A DNA stretch of 64,000 bases from Orthonyx spaldingii (Eukaryota > Chordata > Aves > Passeriformes > Orthonychidae). Location: positions 19,905 through 83,904 of the forward strand of contig VZTJ01004744.1 in NCBI GenBank assembly GCA_013397795.1, written 5' to 3'. Shown piece by piece: positions 1-9,845 of the stretch (position 1 is its first letter; every line of letters starts with the position of its first letter). A program made the translations under genes and the position numbers. The notes under the pieces were generated by a model. That model was not told the DNA's origin and searched no databases. It worked only from the letters and a program-made list of their open reading frames with translations.

Positions 1-2571
1 AAAGGAGTGTACTTTTGCAAAAGGTATTAATGAAGTCCTGTGTCTCTTTTTCAGGGTGTGCTTTAGAAAAAAAAAAAATTTAAAAAGGTATGTGTGTGAA
101 ACATGGAAAACTTTGGAAATCATCACACTGAAACTTCTGGGAAGCCCAAGCTATTGACCCAGAGACTGCTCCTTCCTTCCCCAGTCTGTTCCAGTGTTGG
201 CAGGACATGAAGCATCGTTCATGGGCAGAACCTCTGCCTGTACCAACCCCCTAAAGAAACGTTCTCCAGGCACATTCCCAGTTCAGATCAATGAATGATC
301 TCACCACCCTGGAGAAATGCTGTGCCTCCTGGCTACTTGCAAACTTTCTCACTAGGCTTGTTACCCAGAATTTTACTGGAACACAGCTCAGCATATGCTC
401 TGCCCGCAGTTTTTTTGACCAGAAATTCATATTTCAAATAGTTGCTGTCTCTAATGTGCCATCTGCACTGACTTCAGGGTCACACAGCATCTTATCTACT
501 CCCTTAGCAGATAGATGTAATTTACATAAGGAATTTATGTGAGGTCTATATAAGCAGACTCAAATTCATATTCATACTCTTTGGAGCACTTTTGCCACTA
601 ACATTTCAGCTAACAGAAATTCAATTTTCTGCAAAGAGACCAAATCCAAGGTTACCTTAACAGTTAAACACGGTTTAAGTTAATTATTGGAGCTCAACAT
701 TCGCACAGGGTAAATGCACCCATTGAAACAAAACTGTGCCAATTTACTGCAGCTGAACATCTATCCATTTATCCAAATAAATGCTAGAGGTATCTTTCCA
801 ATGTGTCTAAAATTTAGTGAGGGGGTAAACTAAGAATTCAATGTGTCTGCAAAACCTGACAATGTGTTGCCATCCATGATCCCTCATTAAAACTGCTGGA
901 GAGCAAACCTCTCTGGCTTTGAGTTTCAAGAACCCTTGAAGAGAAAATGAGCGTACCAAGTCAGTCAGATAAGGATAATTTTTGTTCTTAAGGTGTAATG
1001 GGAGATATAATATCATTATTAATGTTGTAGAAAGAGAAAGGAAGAAATGTATTTTGAGAACTATAGGAGCAACAGAAATGCTCAAGTGTGAAAGATCTCA
1101 AGGACGGTTTTTGGCTCAGGGGCTTTACCTGGACACAGATCAGTCCCAAACTACTTTTCTCTGGCAACAGGAGCAAAGACCTTCCAAGTTAAAGCATTTT
1201 TGTATGTGTGAAGGTGCAGGGGTATAAAGGAATTGATGTTTCAGCTTTATGTAAGTTTCAAATATGATTCATCAACTTAGTATTTTTCCACTTTGCTCTT
1301 ATCTCCTGATGGTTCACACCTTTAGAAGACCAGATTAGATTCAGGCTACATGTTTGATACCACAAAATCTACAATGCCCTTTAGGAGTTCCTACAGTTAC
1401 TTTATCACTGAACCTGCTGGTTCTGGACACAGAAGTTCCCATCCAGTTTGGATTTACCACAGCACAAAACTCTTTATCTCGGTTGATAAAATGCATTGAA
1501 TAAGATGGCTGAACACATACAAACTTCTTCCAAAAAATATCCCTGCAAACCTTTTTTTAAGGATTTTTTTTTCTTCTTCTTGCCAGTGTGGAAAAATAGG
1601 AGATATATCACTGACACCTCTGAAACAAGAAACAGCATGTCAAAAAAAGTGAAAAACTCTTGTAAGGGACAAAATTTCAAGCAGAAATAATTCTTAACAG
1701 TAGGGCTGAACACATTTCCATAGGGTGAACATTACAAGACCTATGGAGTTCAAATGCATAACCAAAGTGCCTGCAGAAGGCAAAAATTTAAGTATTCTAG
1801 AAAAAACTGTAGAGAAATATGATAAAACATTGCTCTAAGCTGTAAAATCATCAGCAGGGATGCACTAGGGCTTGAGCTTTGCTTCTACTGGGGAAAAAAT
1901 GCTGAGGGAGGATGCTTTGCCTAGGTTTTTAATCCAGTTAGAGTATAGAGAGGGAAAGTGGGCTTCGGGGACTGCTTCCTCCTAGAAGCATTTAAATGGG
2001 GAGCAGGTAAATACAAGGTGAGAACTTGTAGCTGTAACAGGCAGACAGAGTTCCTGAAAGTGACAGAAATGAAGAGAGTCTGATGTTAAAGGAGTAAAAA
2101 GTCTTAGTCTCACTGCTTCGTGCACATCGTTGGGGGTGCCCCGACCTGACACAGCTGAGGAGCTGGATGCCAGTTGCCAGTTTTAGTTTGCAATTATATC
2201 AGCTGCTGGAGTGTCTGGAGCCAAATGTTTAAACAAAAGCTCCAGGCAGCAGGGGCTGGGTTCACCGTGCTGCCTGAGGATGCCCCAGCAGTGCTCGCTG
2301 TGCTCAGCAGACAAACACGGGCTCTCTGCCAAGCCGAGGGGGCACCTGACGAGGTGAAGCTCGAGCCTTGCCCCAAGGCTTGCTCAGAGGCCAGTCTGGC
2401 CCCACTGCACACAGGCAGAGTTAACCATGACCCTCTGACACCCAGAGCAGCGCTGGCATGGAAGGAAGGAGGCTGATGTGCCCTGGACACCACGAAGCCC
2501 AGCATTTCATGTGATATTCAAAAGCAAAAAGCAGGACTTTATTCCCAGTACATCATGAATGGGGCTGAGTC
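1..2571. other. Noncoding unique sequence, no gene seen
   Basis: I see no recognisable repeat, exon series or RNA gene. Reading frames are short (100 residues or less) and carry no known motif. The first 2 kb is AT-rich; from about 2105 the base composition turns GC-richer, with a run up to the flank of the LTR element that begins at 2640. A TATATAAG motif at 547-554 is the only promoter-like string. Pure A runs at 69-79 and T runs near 1552-1575 are low-complexity. Confidence 0.6.
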
Positions 2572-2639
2572 AGCCCTCCAGGGATGTGTCTGAACTCTGC
2601 CTGTTTGTGGCCAGAGAATCCCCAAAGCCCCTCAGCAGC
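2572..2639 (+). repeat. Left 68-bp direct repeat flanking the mini LTR element
   Basis: This 68-base segment starts AGCCCTCCAGGGATGTGTC and ends CCTCAGCAGC, directly against the TG of the 5' LTR. The same 68 bases recur at 3621-3688, directly after the CA end of the 3' LTR, with four mismatches, all near the middle. The bases outside the two copies differ, so the repeat ends exactly where the element begins. It behaves like a target-site duplication, but is far longer than the 4-6 bp that retroviral integrases make. Confidence 0.85.
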
Positions 2640-2848
2640 TGTGGGAAAGCATAACCTTAGCATAGATGGATTTCAGCCGTGTGGCCTCTACCCGAATGAG
2701 CTTTAGCTGTGCCCCTGGGTGGGGCAGCTAAGCTAACCAATCATGGTGTGAGGATGAAGGCAGAGGCTGATGATGAAGCAGTTGATACTGCTATTGCTGA
2801 GGCCTGCCTTGAAAATATCCCCAGCGTGGTCGCACGAGTGCTGCGACA
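2640..2848 (+). repeat. 5' LTR of mini element, TATA segment deleted
   Basis: The 209-base LTR begins TGTGGGAAA and ends CTGCGACA (TG...CA). It aligns end to end with the 3' LTR at 3381-3620, but at about 2750-2762 it lacks roughly 31 bases present there. The missing part includes the TATAAAA box, so this copy has lost the element's own promoter core. About 20 substitutions separate the two LTRs. Confidence 0.85.
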
Positions 2849-2850
2849 AA

Positions 2851-2867
2851 TGGTGCCCTGTGTGAGG
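2851..2867 (+). promoter_or_regulatory. Primer-binding site, elongator tRNA-Met type
   Basis: TGGTGCCCTGTGTGAGG lies two bases after the 5' LTR. It matches the complement of the 3' end of elongator tRNA-Met (CCTCACACGGGGCACCA) at 16 of 17 positions; the one difference is C to T. Position and sequence are those of a minus-strand primer site for reverse transcription. This is the strongest single proof that the flanking repeats are retroviral-type LTRs. Confidence 0.85.
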
Positions 2868-3051
2868 AAGAAGAGATTGTGGATGACAGCAGTGAGCAGT
2901 CGTGAGTCCACCGTCAATGGATGACCTCCTTGTAGAGGGTCTGGGACTGCAGTGGATAGCAGCCAACGGTGGAGCACAGCCAAGCAAAGAAGGCAGAGAG
3001 AGCCTAAGGGTCTGGATGGTCTGCAAAAGCAGAAAGGGACACCTTGACCTC

Positions 3052-3060
3052 AAGGTGAGT
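3052..3060 (+). promoter_or_regulatory. Splice-donor-like site in element leader
   Basis: AAGGTGAGT, with GT at 3055-3056, matches the vertebrate 5' splice-site consensus closely. It sits about 190 bases after the primer site, where a retroviral leader carries its major donor. No gene follows, so it may be a relic of a longer parent element. Confidence 0.4.
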
Positions 3061-3240
3061 GGCTGGGGATCAAAATATGGGGGCCAAAATATCAGCAGAA
3101 GAATCCATTTTTGAACACTCTATTACAAATACTACTAAAGAGGCAGTGGCAGTGTAGAAGTGGCCGGGCTGAAGCGAGTGGCAATTACTTGTGCAAGTTT
3201 CCAAGAGTTGCTTATTATAACTTATTAAGAATAAAAAGTT

Positions 3241-3340
3241 GTGAAAATTTTAATAGTATGTATTGTATAGTTTAAAAGAATATGGAGCCTGTAAAAATCT
3301 TAACAGTATGTATTGTATAGTTTAAAAGAATTAAGTAGAA
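3241..3340 (+). repeat. Two-copy tandem repeat, 50-bp period
   Basis: Bases 3241-3290 and 3291-3340 are two copies of one unit; both contain AGTATGTATTGTATAGTTTA followed by AAAGAA. They differ at a few sites, and similarity fades after about 3332. The unit is AT-rich and lies just upstream of the polypurine tract of the mini LTR element. Confidence 0.8.
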
Positions 3341-3362
3341 ATAGCTCAAAACATTTGTAATT

Positions 3363-3379
3363 GAAAAAAAAAGGAGGAA
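3363..3379 (+). promoter_or_regulatory. Polypurine tract
   Basis: An unbroken 17-purine run, GAAAAAAAAAGGAGGAA, ends one base before the 3' LTR. This is the position and composition of the tract that primes plus-strand DNA synthesis in LTR retroelements. Confidence 0.75.
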
Positions 3380-3380
3380 T

Positions 3381-3620
3381 TGTGGGAAAACATAACCTTA
3401 GCATGGATGGATTTCAACCGTGCGGCCTCTACCTGAATGAGCTTCAGCTGTAACCTGGGATGGGGCACCTAAGATAACCAGTCATGATGTGAGGAGGAGC
3501 ATGTGCTCTATGGTATAAAAGGTTTGTGGTTTAAGAGGCTGATGATGAAGCAGTTGATGCTGTTATTGCTGAGGCCTGCCTTGAAAATATCCCTGGCGTG
3601 GTTGCAAGAGTGCTGCAACA
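3381..3620 (+). repeat. 3' LTR of mini element, TATA box intact
   Basis: The 240-base LTR begins TGTGGGAAA and ends CTGCAACA. It keeps a TATAAAA box at 3514-3520, which the 5' LTR has lost. No AATAAA is visible downstream of the box, so the poly(A) signal is either degenerate or a variant. As the only copy with a core promoter, it would start transcription outward into the right flank. Confidence 0.85.
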
Positions 3621-3688
3621 AGCCCTCCAGGGATGTGTCTGAACTCTGCCTGTTCATGGCAGGAGAATCCCCAAAGCCCCTCAGCAGC
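3621..3688 (+). repeat. Right 68-bp direct repeat flanking the mini LTR element
   Basis: This is the second copy of the segment at 2572-2639, directly abutting the 3' LTR. The pair shares 64 of 68 bases. The sequence that continues after it (CACAGCCCC) has no counterpart on the left, and the sequence before 2572 has none on the right. That is what a duplicated target looks like. Confidence 0.85.
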
Positions 3689-5382
3689 CACAGCCCCAAG
3701 CACGAGGCAGAAAGGGCAGACAGAGAGAAGCTTCAAGGTGCTCTGCCAAGGGCAGCCCTGCCAAAAGACAGGTAAAGGCTTCTCTGAAGTCTGACACTAC
3801 AGGGAGTGCTCTGCTCCAGGGCACCCAGGAAGGCTCCAGTGGGGTTTGGGAATGAGAGCTGGGTCAATGCCCCATGTTGCTCCTGGCCAGCAAGAGCAGC
3901 ACTTCTGCTACAGTCCAGCTGTGCCAGGAAACCCTGAGCCACTGAAATGCCACAAAGGTTGTTTCCATCTATCTGCAAAGCATCATTGTGCCCAATGGGT
4001 GAACTGAGCTCTCTGCCCTTCTACCTACCCTGAAGATAAGCTGCTAAATAACTTGCCTTTGTGGAAGCAACAGGTAGCTCAGTAGGAAGAAAACCCTTAA
4101 AATCAAAAGCCTTCTTAGTGAGTAAAACTTACATAAAGGACCCTTAGAAGCTACATGCAAATTTGTTGTCTAAATTAAAATATCACACACATGTGGATGG
4201 AAGCAATTGCTGGATTTACCAGGTTTTAAAACCATCAGTTTTACAAGGGAGCACAGAGCTACTCTGTATGCTTACCTTCCCCTGTTCCATGACCTCTCTT
4301 CTAATCTCATGGCAAACAGCTCGAAGGAGTTTACTTTCCTAATGCTCTACTTGTTCTCCCTTCATTCCTAATCCCGAAATTTTAGCAGCCAAACAAGTTT
4401 AAACAATTAAATCTACAATGATGTACTTGCTCCACTTTGTAGGATAATTTGTTGCTGTGACAGGACCAGAAGAGAGAAAATTTTACTCCTGGTTAAGATC
4501 ACAGTGACACTGTTCCTGTTTGGAGTTATCAGACACTGTTTTCATTTATTACACAATGTTACTGCACATAAGCTCAAAAGTTTTGTATATGATCAGATAT
4601 TTCCCATTTTTTTTCCTGGCACAAAATTATCAGAAATTTCCAGATCCTTAAATAACAGAAGCATTCGGCAAATGTAAGGTTGTCTGGGAACTGAGAGTTC
4701 AGTGCAACATAATGTGAGTAATAATTGGCTTTATGGAGGTGGAAAAACAAGCTTATTGTTAAGGGATTTTAATGTTGGCACATACTTAGCATGCAAATAC
4801 AAATTCATGCACATTGTTAATTTGTCTGCCTCACCAATTGCTCCATGTTATTAAATCTTTCCCGTTAAACAGACCCTGGCAGGCTTCTGAAAGCACTTCC
4901 ATCCAAGGAAACTGTTATTAGATGGATATTCTTGAGAAACTTCCAGCAATATCTCAGCAACATTGGCAGTTCCAGAATATTTATGAGCACGTAACAACTG
5001 AGTGCTGGACACAGCTCCGGGTGTAATTAACGCCCTCAGAACAGAAATTAAAATTGTAAAAGGTACCACTGCATTGCTCAAGTGAAACAATGACACATAC
5101 ACCTACTTCTGAAAAATCCCTTTTTCCTTTGGACACTCCTCTCCATGGAAGAACTTCAGTGACCAGGAGGCAAGGTGACTTTATAGTAAAGCATGATCAT
5201 ATTTCAGAGTCGTGGTCCTGCATATCACAGAGGCAATGTCAAGAGGAACTTCTGGAATGCTGTGCCAGCACTGCAGCGACACTGTCCTGACTCTGCTGGC
5301 AAGGAATGGCTTTTCCTGCAGCAGGAATATTCAGCACTGTGCACAGGGCTGTGTGCTGGACTGGAAGTGATGCCTTTTCCCA
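3689..5382. other. Unique noncoding; candidate regulatory stretch 4690-5100
   Basis: No repeat or exon is recognised. From about 4690 to 5100 the sequence is AT-rich and repeat-free. It includes an octamer-type ATGCAAAT at 4791-4798 and a TAATTAA homeodomain-type core at 5024-5030. This makes it a possible conserved noncoding element, but the idea rests on composition and motifs alone. Confidence 0.3.
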
Positions 5383-5761
5383 GGCTTACCTAGAACAGAG
5401 GCCAGACAAAATGAAGAGATTAAAAAGCAGATATTTATCCAAAGGCCTTCTCAGTGCATTTGGGCAGTCAGAGCCCACCCAGGGCTGCACCCAAAATGGA
5501 CAATGGGTCACGGGTTTTTCATGCTTTGTAATTTTTGGTCCATTTGCACATCGGGGTTAGACCTCCAATTATAACCTCAAGGTAATGAAGTCATCCATCC
5601 CAAGCTTGCCCCCCCAATTTCTCTGCTGTTTACATTTTTGGGGCCTAAGACAGTGAGGTGTCCTTGAGTTTCAGGCCTGGAGAGAAATTGTTTTGTCTGA
5701 GATGTGAGAACAGAGCTCCAGAGTTACATGAAAAATAGAAGCTAAAAATCCTAAGGCATCA
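5383..5761 (-). mobile_element. Solo LTR-like repeat, family A copy 1
   Basis: Read on the minus strand, this begins TGATGCCTTAGGATTTTTAG and ends CTCTGTTCTAGGTAAGCC. It is plainly homologous along its whole length to 56595-57013 on the plus strand, so the two copies define an interspersed family within this window. Shared landmarks, in order, are a CTCTCCAGGCCTGAAACTC block, a CATTACC/ATAATTGGAGG block, TGCAAATGG, a CATTTTGGGTG block and a T-rich tail ending in GTTYTAGGTA. The size (about 380 bp) and ends suggest an endogenous-retrovirus LTR. I see no clear target duplication and no internal retroviral sequence. Confidence 0.65.
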
Positions 5762-7104
5762 GAAGGAGAAGGGTGTGTTTGTGTTTGGGGAAACACTGCA
5801 ATGGCAACTTGTTCCTTAGATCTGTGTCCAAAACAAATGCTGAAGTCGTGAATCTCTGTCATTGCCTGCTATAAAAGGCATTGGATATAACTCTATAATC
5901 TATACTTCTGCCATACACACACACAGCTCCAGGATTCCTCCTGGCGGGAAGGAAACGTCCCTGTGCAAAGAGATGGCAGAATGGGGCTTGCTCAGCCTGA
6001 GGAGCAGCAGGAGGAGAGGACACTGCAGCAGTTCCATTTGTTAACAGGCTGAGGGAATGAGCTGCTCTCCGTGCCCAGGATGGATGGCACAAGAGCAGGG
6101 AAGGGCCACAGCTACAGCTGCAAAAGAATGAAGATGGATGCAAGGCAAAAGAAATAGAACACCTACAAACTTCCTAACACTAAGAACTGCAAAAGAATTC
6201 CCTTTGCCCAAAGACAGTGATGGGAAGGAATAACTTATCACTGATTTTTATCTCCTCTTTTTTGACCACCACACTGTGCAGGTTGTTTGTGCTTTGCTTG
6301 ATGGCGGCTTTTCCTCCTCTCTTCCCTTGATTTGAAAGGTTACCTCAGACACTGTGTTCCAGCTTTTTCCCTGTTCTCCTTAGGTTTGGTTTTGTTACTA
6401 CTTTTTAAAACAACAATTTAATTAATTGGCCACAAGCCCCAAGTTCGTTGACTAGACACCTGGTACTCCTTTCCATCCATATTTTTCTATGAGTCCAGAA
6501 ATTTATTACAGATGTTAAGATTCTAAAAGTAAAATAAAGAAATCAGTTCTCAGTATCTGACGAGAAGGGTTTATGTAGTTATTGCCTTTGCTCAGCACTT
6601 CAGCTGATTTACAACTATTTATTCAGATTGTGAGATGCTTTATGAAAATAGCTTTATCTTTACGTTATCATGAAAACCCTCTCATTTGTACACAAAGCAT
6701 CTCCAAAACATTTTTCATTAGTTCCTCATAGCCTATTATTTCCTGCATGATTAATGACAGCTACATAAATAGGGTGTTTTTCCCAAAGCAGACTTGCTTT
6801 ACTTTGCTGTCTTACTATAGGAAGACTATTGGCTTTAAAGTAGCTCTTTAATGCAATCAAACAAAGGTGACATTCAGTATGTTTTCATATAATTCTTAAT
6901 TCATATAATTCTGAATCTGAGGAAGGGCTATATAGGCTATACTGAGCCATCTTTCATAGGAAATGACAAACTACAAAATACAAGGAAAACAGGCAAAAGC
7001 TGTGATAGACAATGAGTGACAGGAGCAGCTTCTTCCTAGGCTGTATTCTGTCCATTTGTCCTAGGCTGCAATATAAGGTATATTCTATTACCATCTCCAC
7101 AAGC
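5762..7104. other. Unique noncoding; candidate regulatory stretch 6540-6960
   Basis: No gene is visible. From about 6540 the sequence is AT-rich, non-repetitive and dense in TAAT-type cores (GATTAATGA at 6749-6757). A short tandem pair with a 16-base period (TCATATAATTCTKAAT) lies at about 6884-6915. Conservation cannot be judged from one sequence. Confidence 0.3.
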
Positions 7105-7553
7105 TGTTAAAACAGATGGGGCACTGTTCGTTATCTCCTGTCATGACTCACCCCTGATAACTCCCTCTGTTAATGGGCCGTCAAGAACCCACCACATGAC
7201 TCATGGAATTACCTCATCCCATTGTGAGATGCTCCACCCAGGGGGGAGGAGCCAAGCATTCCCAACTGGATATAACCTGGCTTTGGAACTGCACCAGGCA
7301 GCCCTGCCTACTGGGTTCCCAGAGGACAACTGCTACCACTGGACCTTCAGGTGGAGACCAGACTTTCTACAGGATCACTGCCTCAACAGGAGCACTTCAC
7401 GTGGACTGCTACCACCACCCTGACTAACAGGGTGTCAGGTTGTATCAAACTTTGACAGTGTTTTTCCTTGTATTATTGCATTTATTTTAATTTTTCTATT
7501 AAATTATAATTATGACTTGTGATCTCCTACTGGTTTGTTTTCAAACTAGCACA
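7105..7553 (+). mobile_element. Solo LTR, passerine ERV type
   Basis: It begins TGTTAAAACAGATGGGG and ends AACTAGCACA, giving TG...CA ends over about 449 bp. A TATAAC promoter element lies at 7271-7276 and an ATTAAA poly(A) signal at 7498-7503. The order (CCACATGACTCA..., GGATATAACCTGG, GGGTGTCAGGTTGTAT, then a T-rich segment) matches what I recall of ERVL-type LTRs common in songbirds; the family name would need a repeat library. No flanking target duplication is obvious, and the right end is the less certain one. Confidence 0.65.
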
Positions 7554-9845
7554 CCATTTGTTGTCTTACACATGTCAAAGGACTTGTGGAAGGAGAAGCA
7601 GTTTTGCCCAACCACCAACAATACTTTTCCAAAATTAATGTCCTTTTAAAAGAAAATATTTAAATAATTCAGATTTTATGTATTGCTAGTTCCAGGTATG
7701 AATCAAGGGCTGTGTTTCAAGACCACACCACCTCTCAGGCAGACCATCAGTAAGGTCCAGAGACATCCCTGGAATGACACTGCTCTGAAGCAAAGGAAAA
7801 GTAAATTTTATCTACACCTCTCAAGCTGTTTCTTACTCACCCAGGTAGCTCAGGCAAGAGCACAGATGTAAATCCACCACAGTCTTGCAGCTACAGTACC
7901 AATTTCAGTGTATAGCTCTGTACTAGCAGAGCTTACAAGTGAAAAGGTAACCAGTAACACTTCATGCCATGGATAAAAATAGAAAATAATGGGGGGAAAA
8001 ACCACAAAGAGAGTACCTATGAAAAAAACCTAAACATTTCATAATTAAAAACATGTAAAAGAGAAGTTTTGTAATTGATATCACCCACTCAAACCCCTAA
8101 AAGTTGGCTGATACTTTGAGTGAAAGTAATTATCCTAAGAGAAAAAAGTCCAAAATGATTTTTGCTGTGACTTTCTGGTTCATCTATCAGAAATTCCATG
8201 TTGTCTTTCTCAAGGGTAATAGAGAAGGAGGTAAAACTGGAAGACCCTCACTTAAAGATTTGGATCGCTTCAAAGAAATCAAAAATACTGCCCTTTGTCC
8301 GACATTTCACCAATGTCACTTCCCGTGTGGCAGCAGACTCATTCTCCATGCAAACATTTCCCTTCTTATCCAGATTAATATTTACAGATTAACTGTGGCA
8401 CAGATGCAAATGCTTGAGCTGGTTTCCTGCAGTCAACCAAGCTCCCTGGGAGCTGCTTCACTCGAGCACAGGCAACCCCTGAATCTCTGACAGAGACACC
8501 TTCCACCAGCACAAAGACCAGGCAGGGAAGGAACTCTGACAACAAAACCAAGTGCCTCTCCTGACAAAGCCTGAAATTCCTTAGGCAGAGCAGCAGCAGC
8601 TTCCTTTGGAGAGGTGGCAGGGCAAGAAATTGAATACACAGCAATTAAAATGTCATTCCCTGGAAGATCAATGGGCTGGACAAATGCGGGAAAGCAGCGG
8701 TGCCGCAGCTGGGAGCAGTTTGCTAGGAAAGATTCAGTTTCTCTCTGATTTTTTAACCTTCTGCTGGATAATTCCTCAGGTTTCAGGCCTGGCACCCTCA
8801 TTAAAGGGGATCACTTGAGCTGGGGCAGCTATGTGGGCAGGGACTGCTGATATGCCCTGGAGCTGGATCAGTCTCCTGCGTGCTGAGGACTCCATGGGTA
8901 ACGGAAGGAGAGGTGGCACCCACAACTATTTGGGTAATTTTGGGTTAGTTTTTCATGAAGAATCTCATACAACCAGTCATACACTGCAGTTTGAGAACTG
9001 CTCCCAATACCATGCTGACAAATACATTTTCTCTCCTTATATCCCTGCATGATTAAAGATTCTCTTACTTTTCAGCAAAACAAAGGCCAGAGTTGATGAC
9101 GCATTTGCATGCAAGGAATACACATATCAGAAAGTAATGCGATCCAACACTTCATTTCCCTATAATTCAGTACATTAAGAAAAACCCTGAGACCTGCAAT
9201 AAGTGCCATACAATCCATGCTTTTCTTTCCATGCTTTTTTCCCCCTTCTCATTTATTTTGCCTGTAAGAATTCTGTATCTCAGGATCAGAGCTTGTCATA
9301 GGAGAGAATGTCCATTCTATTAAAAAATCTGCCTTTTCCAGATTCCCCTTGGCATGCCCTGGAATATACTCTTGCCATTTTTACAGAGCACTAGGTTTAA
9401 ACCAGTAGAAAAATCAGCAGGAAATGCTTCCTTTTTTCAGTCAGGATGCTTTCCTTCATTACTCAGGGAACAAGTCACTCTCTCAGTGGGTAAGAGTTAT
9501 AATTAATACTTCATCATTTTATATAGAAGCCCAAAGGAAATGAGAGCAGTGGGTCAGGGTGTGCAGTGTTGAGTGTGAAGGCTGCTTTCTTTTTTGAGGA
9601 CTGGAGGCTCACAAGGATTTTCAGCTGTTTTCCTTTTACATGGTTTGCCTTCAGCTTCCTGAGGTGGGTTTGTAAAAGACACAGCTAATTAGGAACATCA
9701 GAGACTTCTTGAAATTGCCTCTTGACTTCAATCAATGAGGAGCTATTATTTACAGGATTTTCTGTTCATTTTGAGCCACCAAGAACTTTACTCTAATTTC
9801 ACTAGTTCTCATCTACAAAGAAGCTGCTGGGACTGAGTTTCAGAA
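7554..9845. other. Unique noncoding sequence, no gene seen
   Basis: The longest plus-strand open frame here (8104-8490, 128 codons) has no signal peptide, domain or splice context that I can defend, and I take it as chance. A GC-richer patch at 8400-8920 holds no known repeat. The rest is AT-rich single-copy sequence. Confidence 0.5.

Larger units (their letters stand above)
2640..3620 (+). mobile_element. Miniature (TRIM-like) LTR retrotransposon, non-autonomous
   Basis: A 981-bp element with two LTRs (2640-2848 and 3381-3620), a primer-binding site at 2851-2867, a good splice-donor match at 3052-3060 and a polypurine tract at 3363-3379. The 532-base interior has no gag, protease, polymerase or envelope frame; its longest open frame is about 70 codons and carries no zinc knuckle or catalytic motif. 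It would therefore need proteins from another retroelement to move. The two LTRs differ at roughly one site in ten plus one larger indel, which suggests an old insertion. The size and empty interior match TRIM elements, best known from plants. An internally deleted endogenous retrovirus is the main alternative. Orientation is plus, set by the order of primer site and polypurine tract. Confidence 0.8.

Noticed and set aside
538..557. AGGTCTATATAAGCAGA, a strong TATA-type core resembling one used in common expression vectors
   Set aside because: Only about 17 bases match and the flanks are unrelated, so vector contamination is not supported. No transcript start or gene follows.
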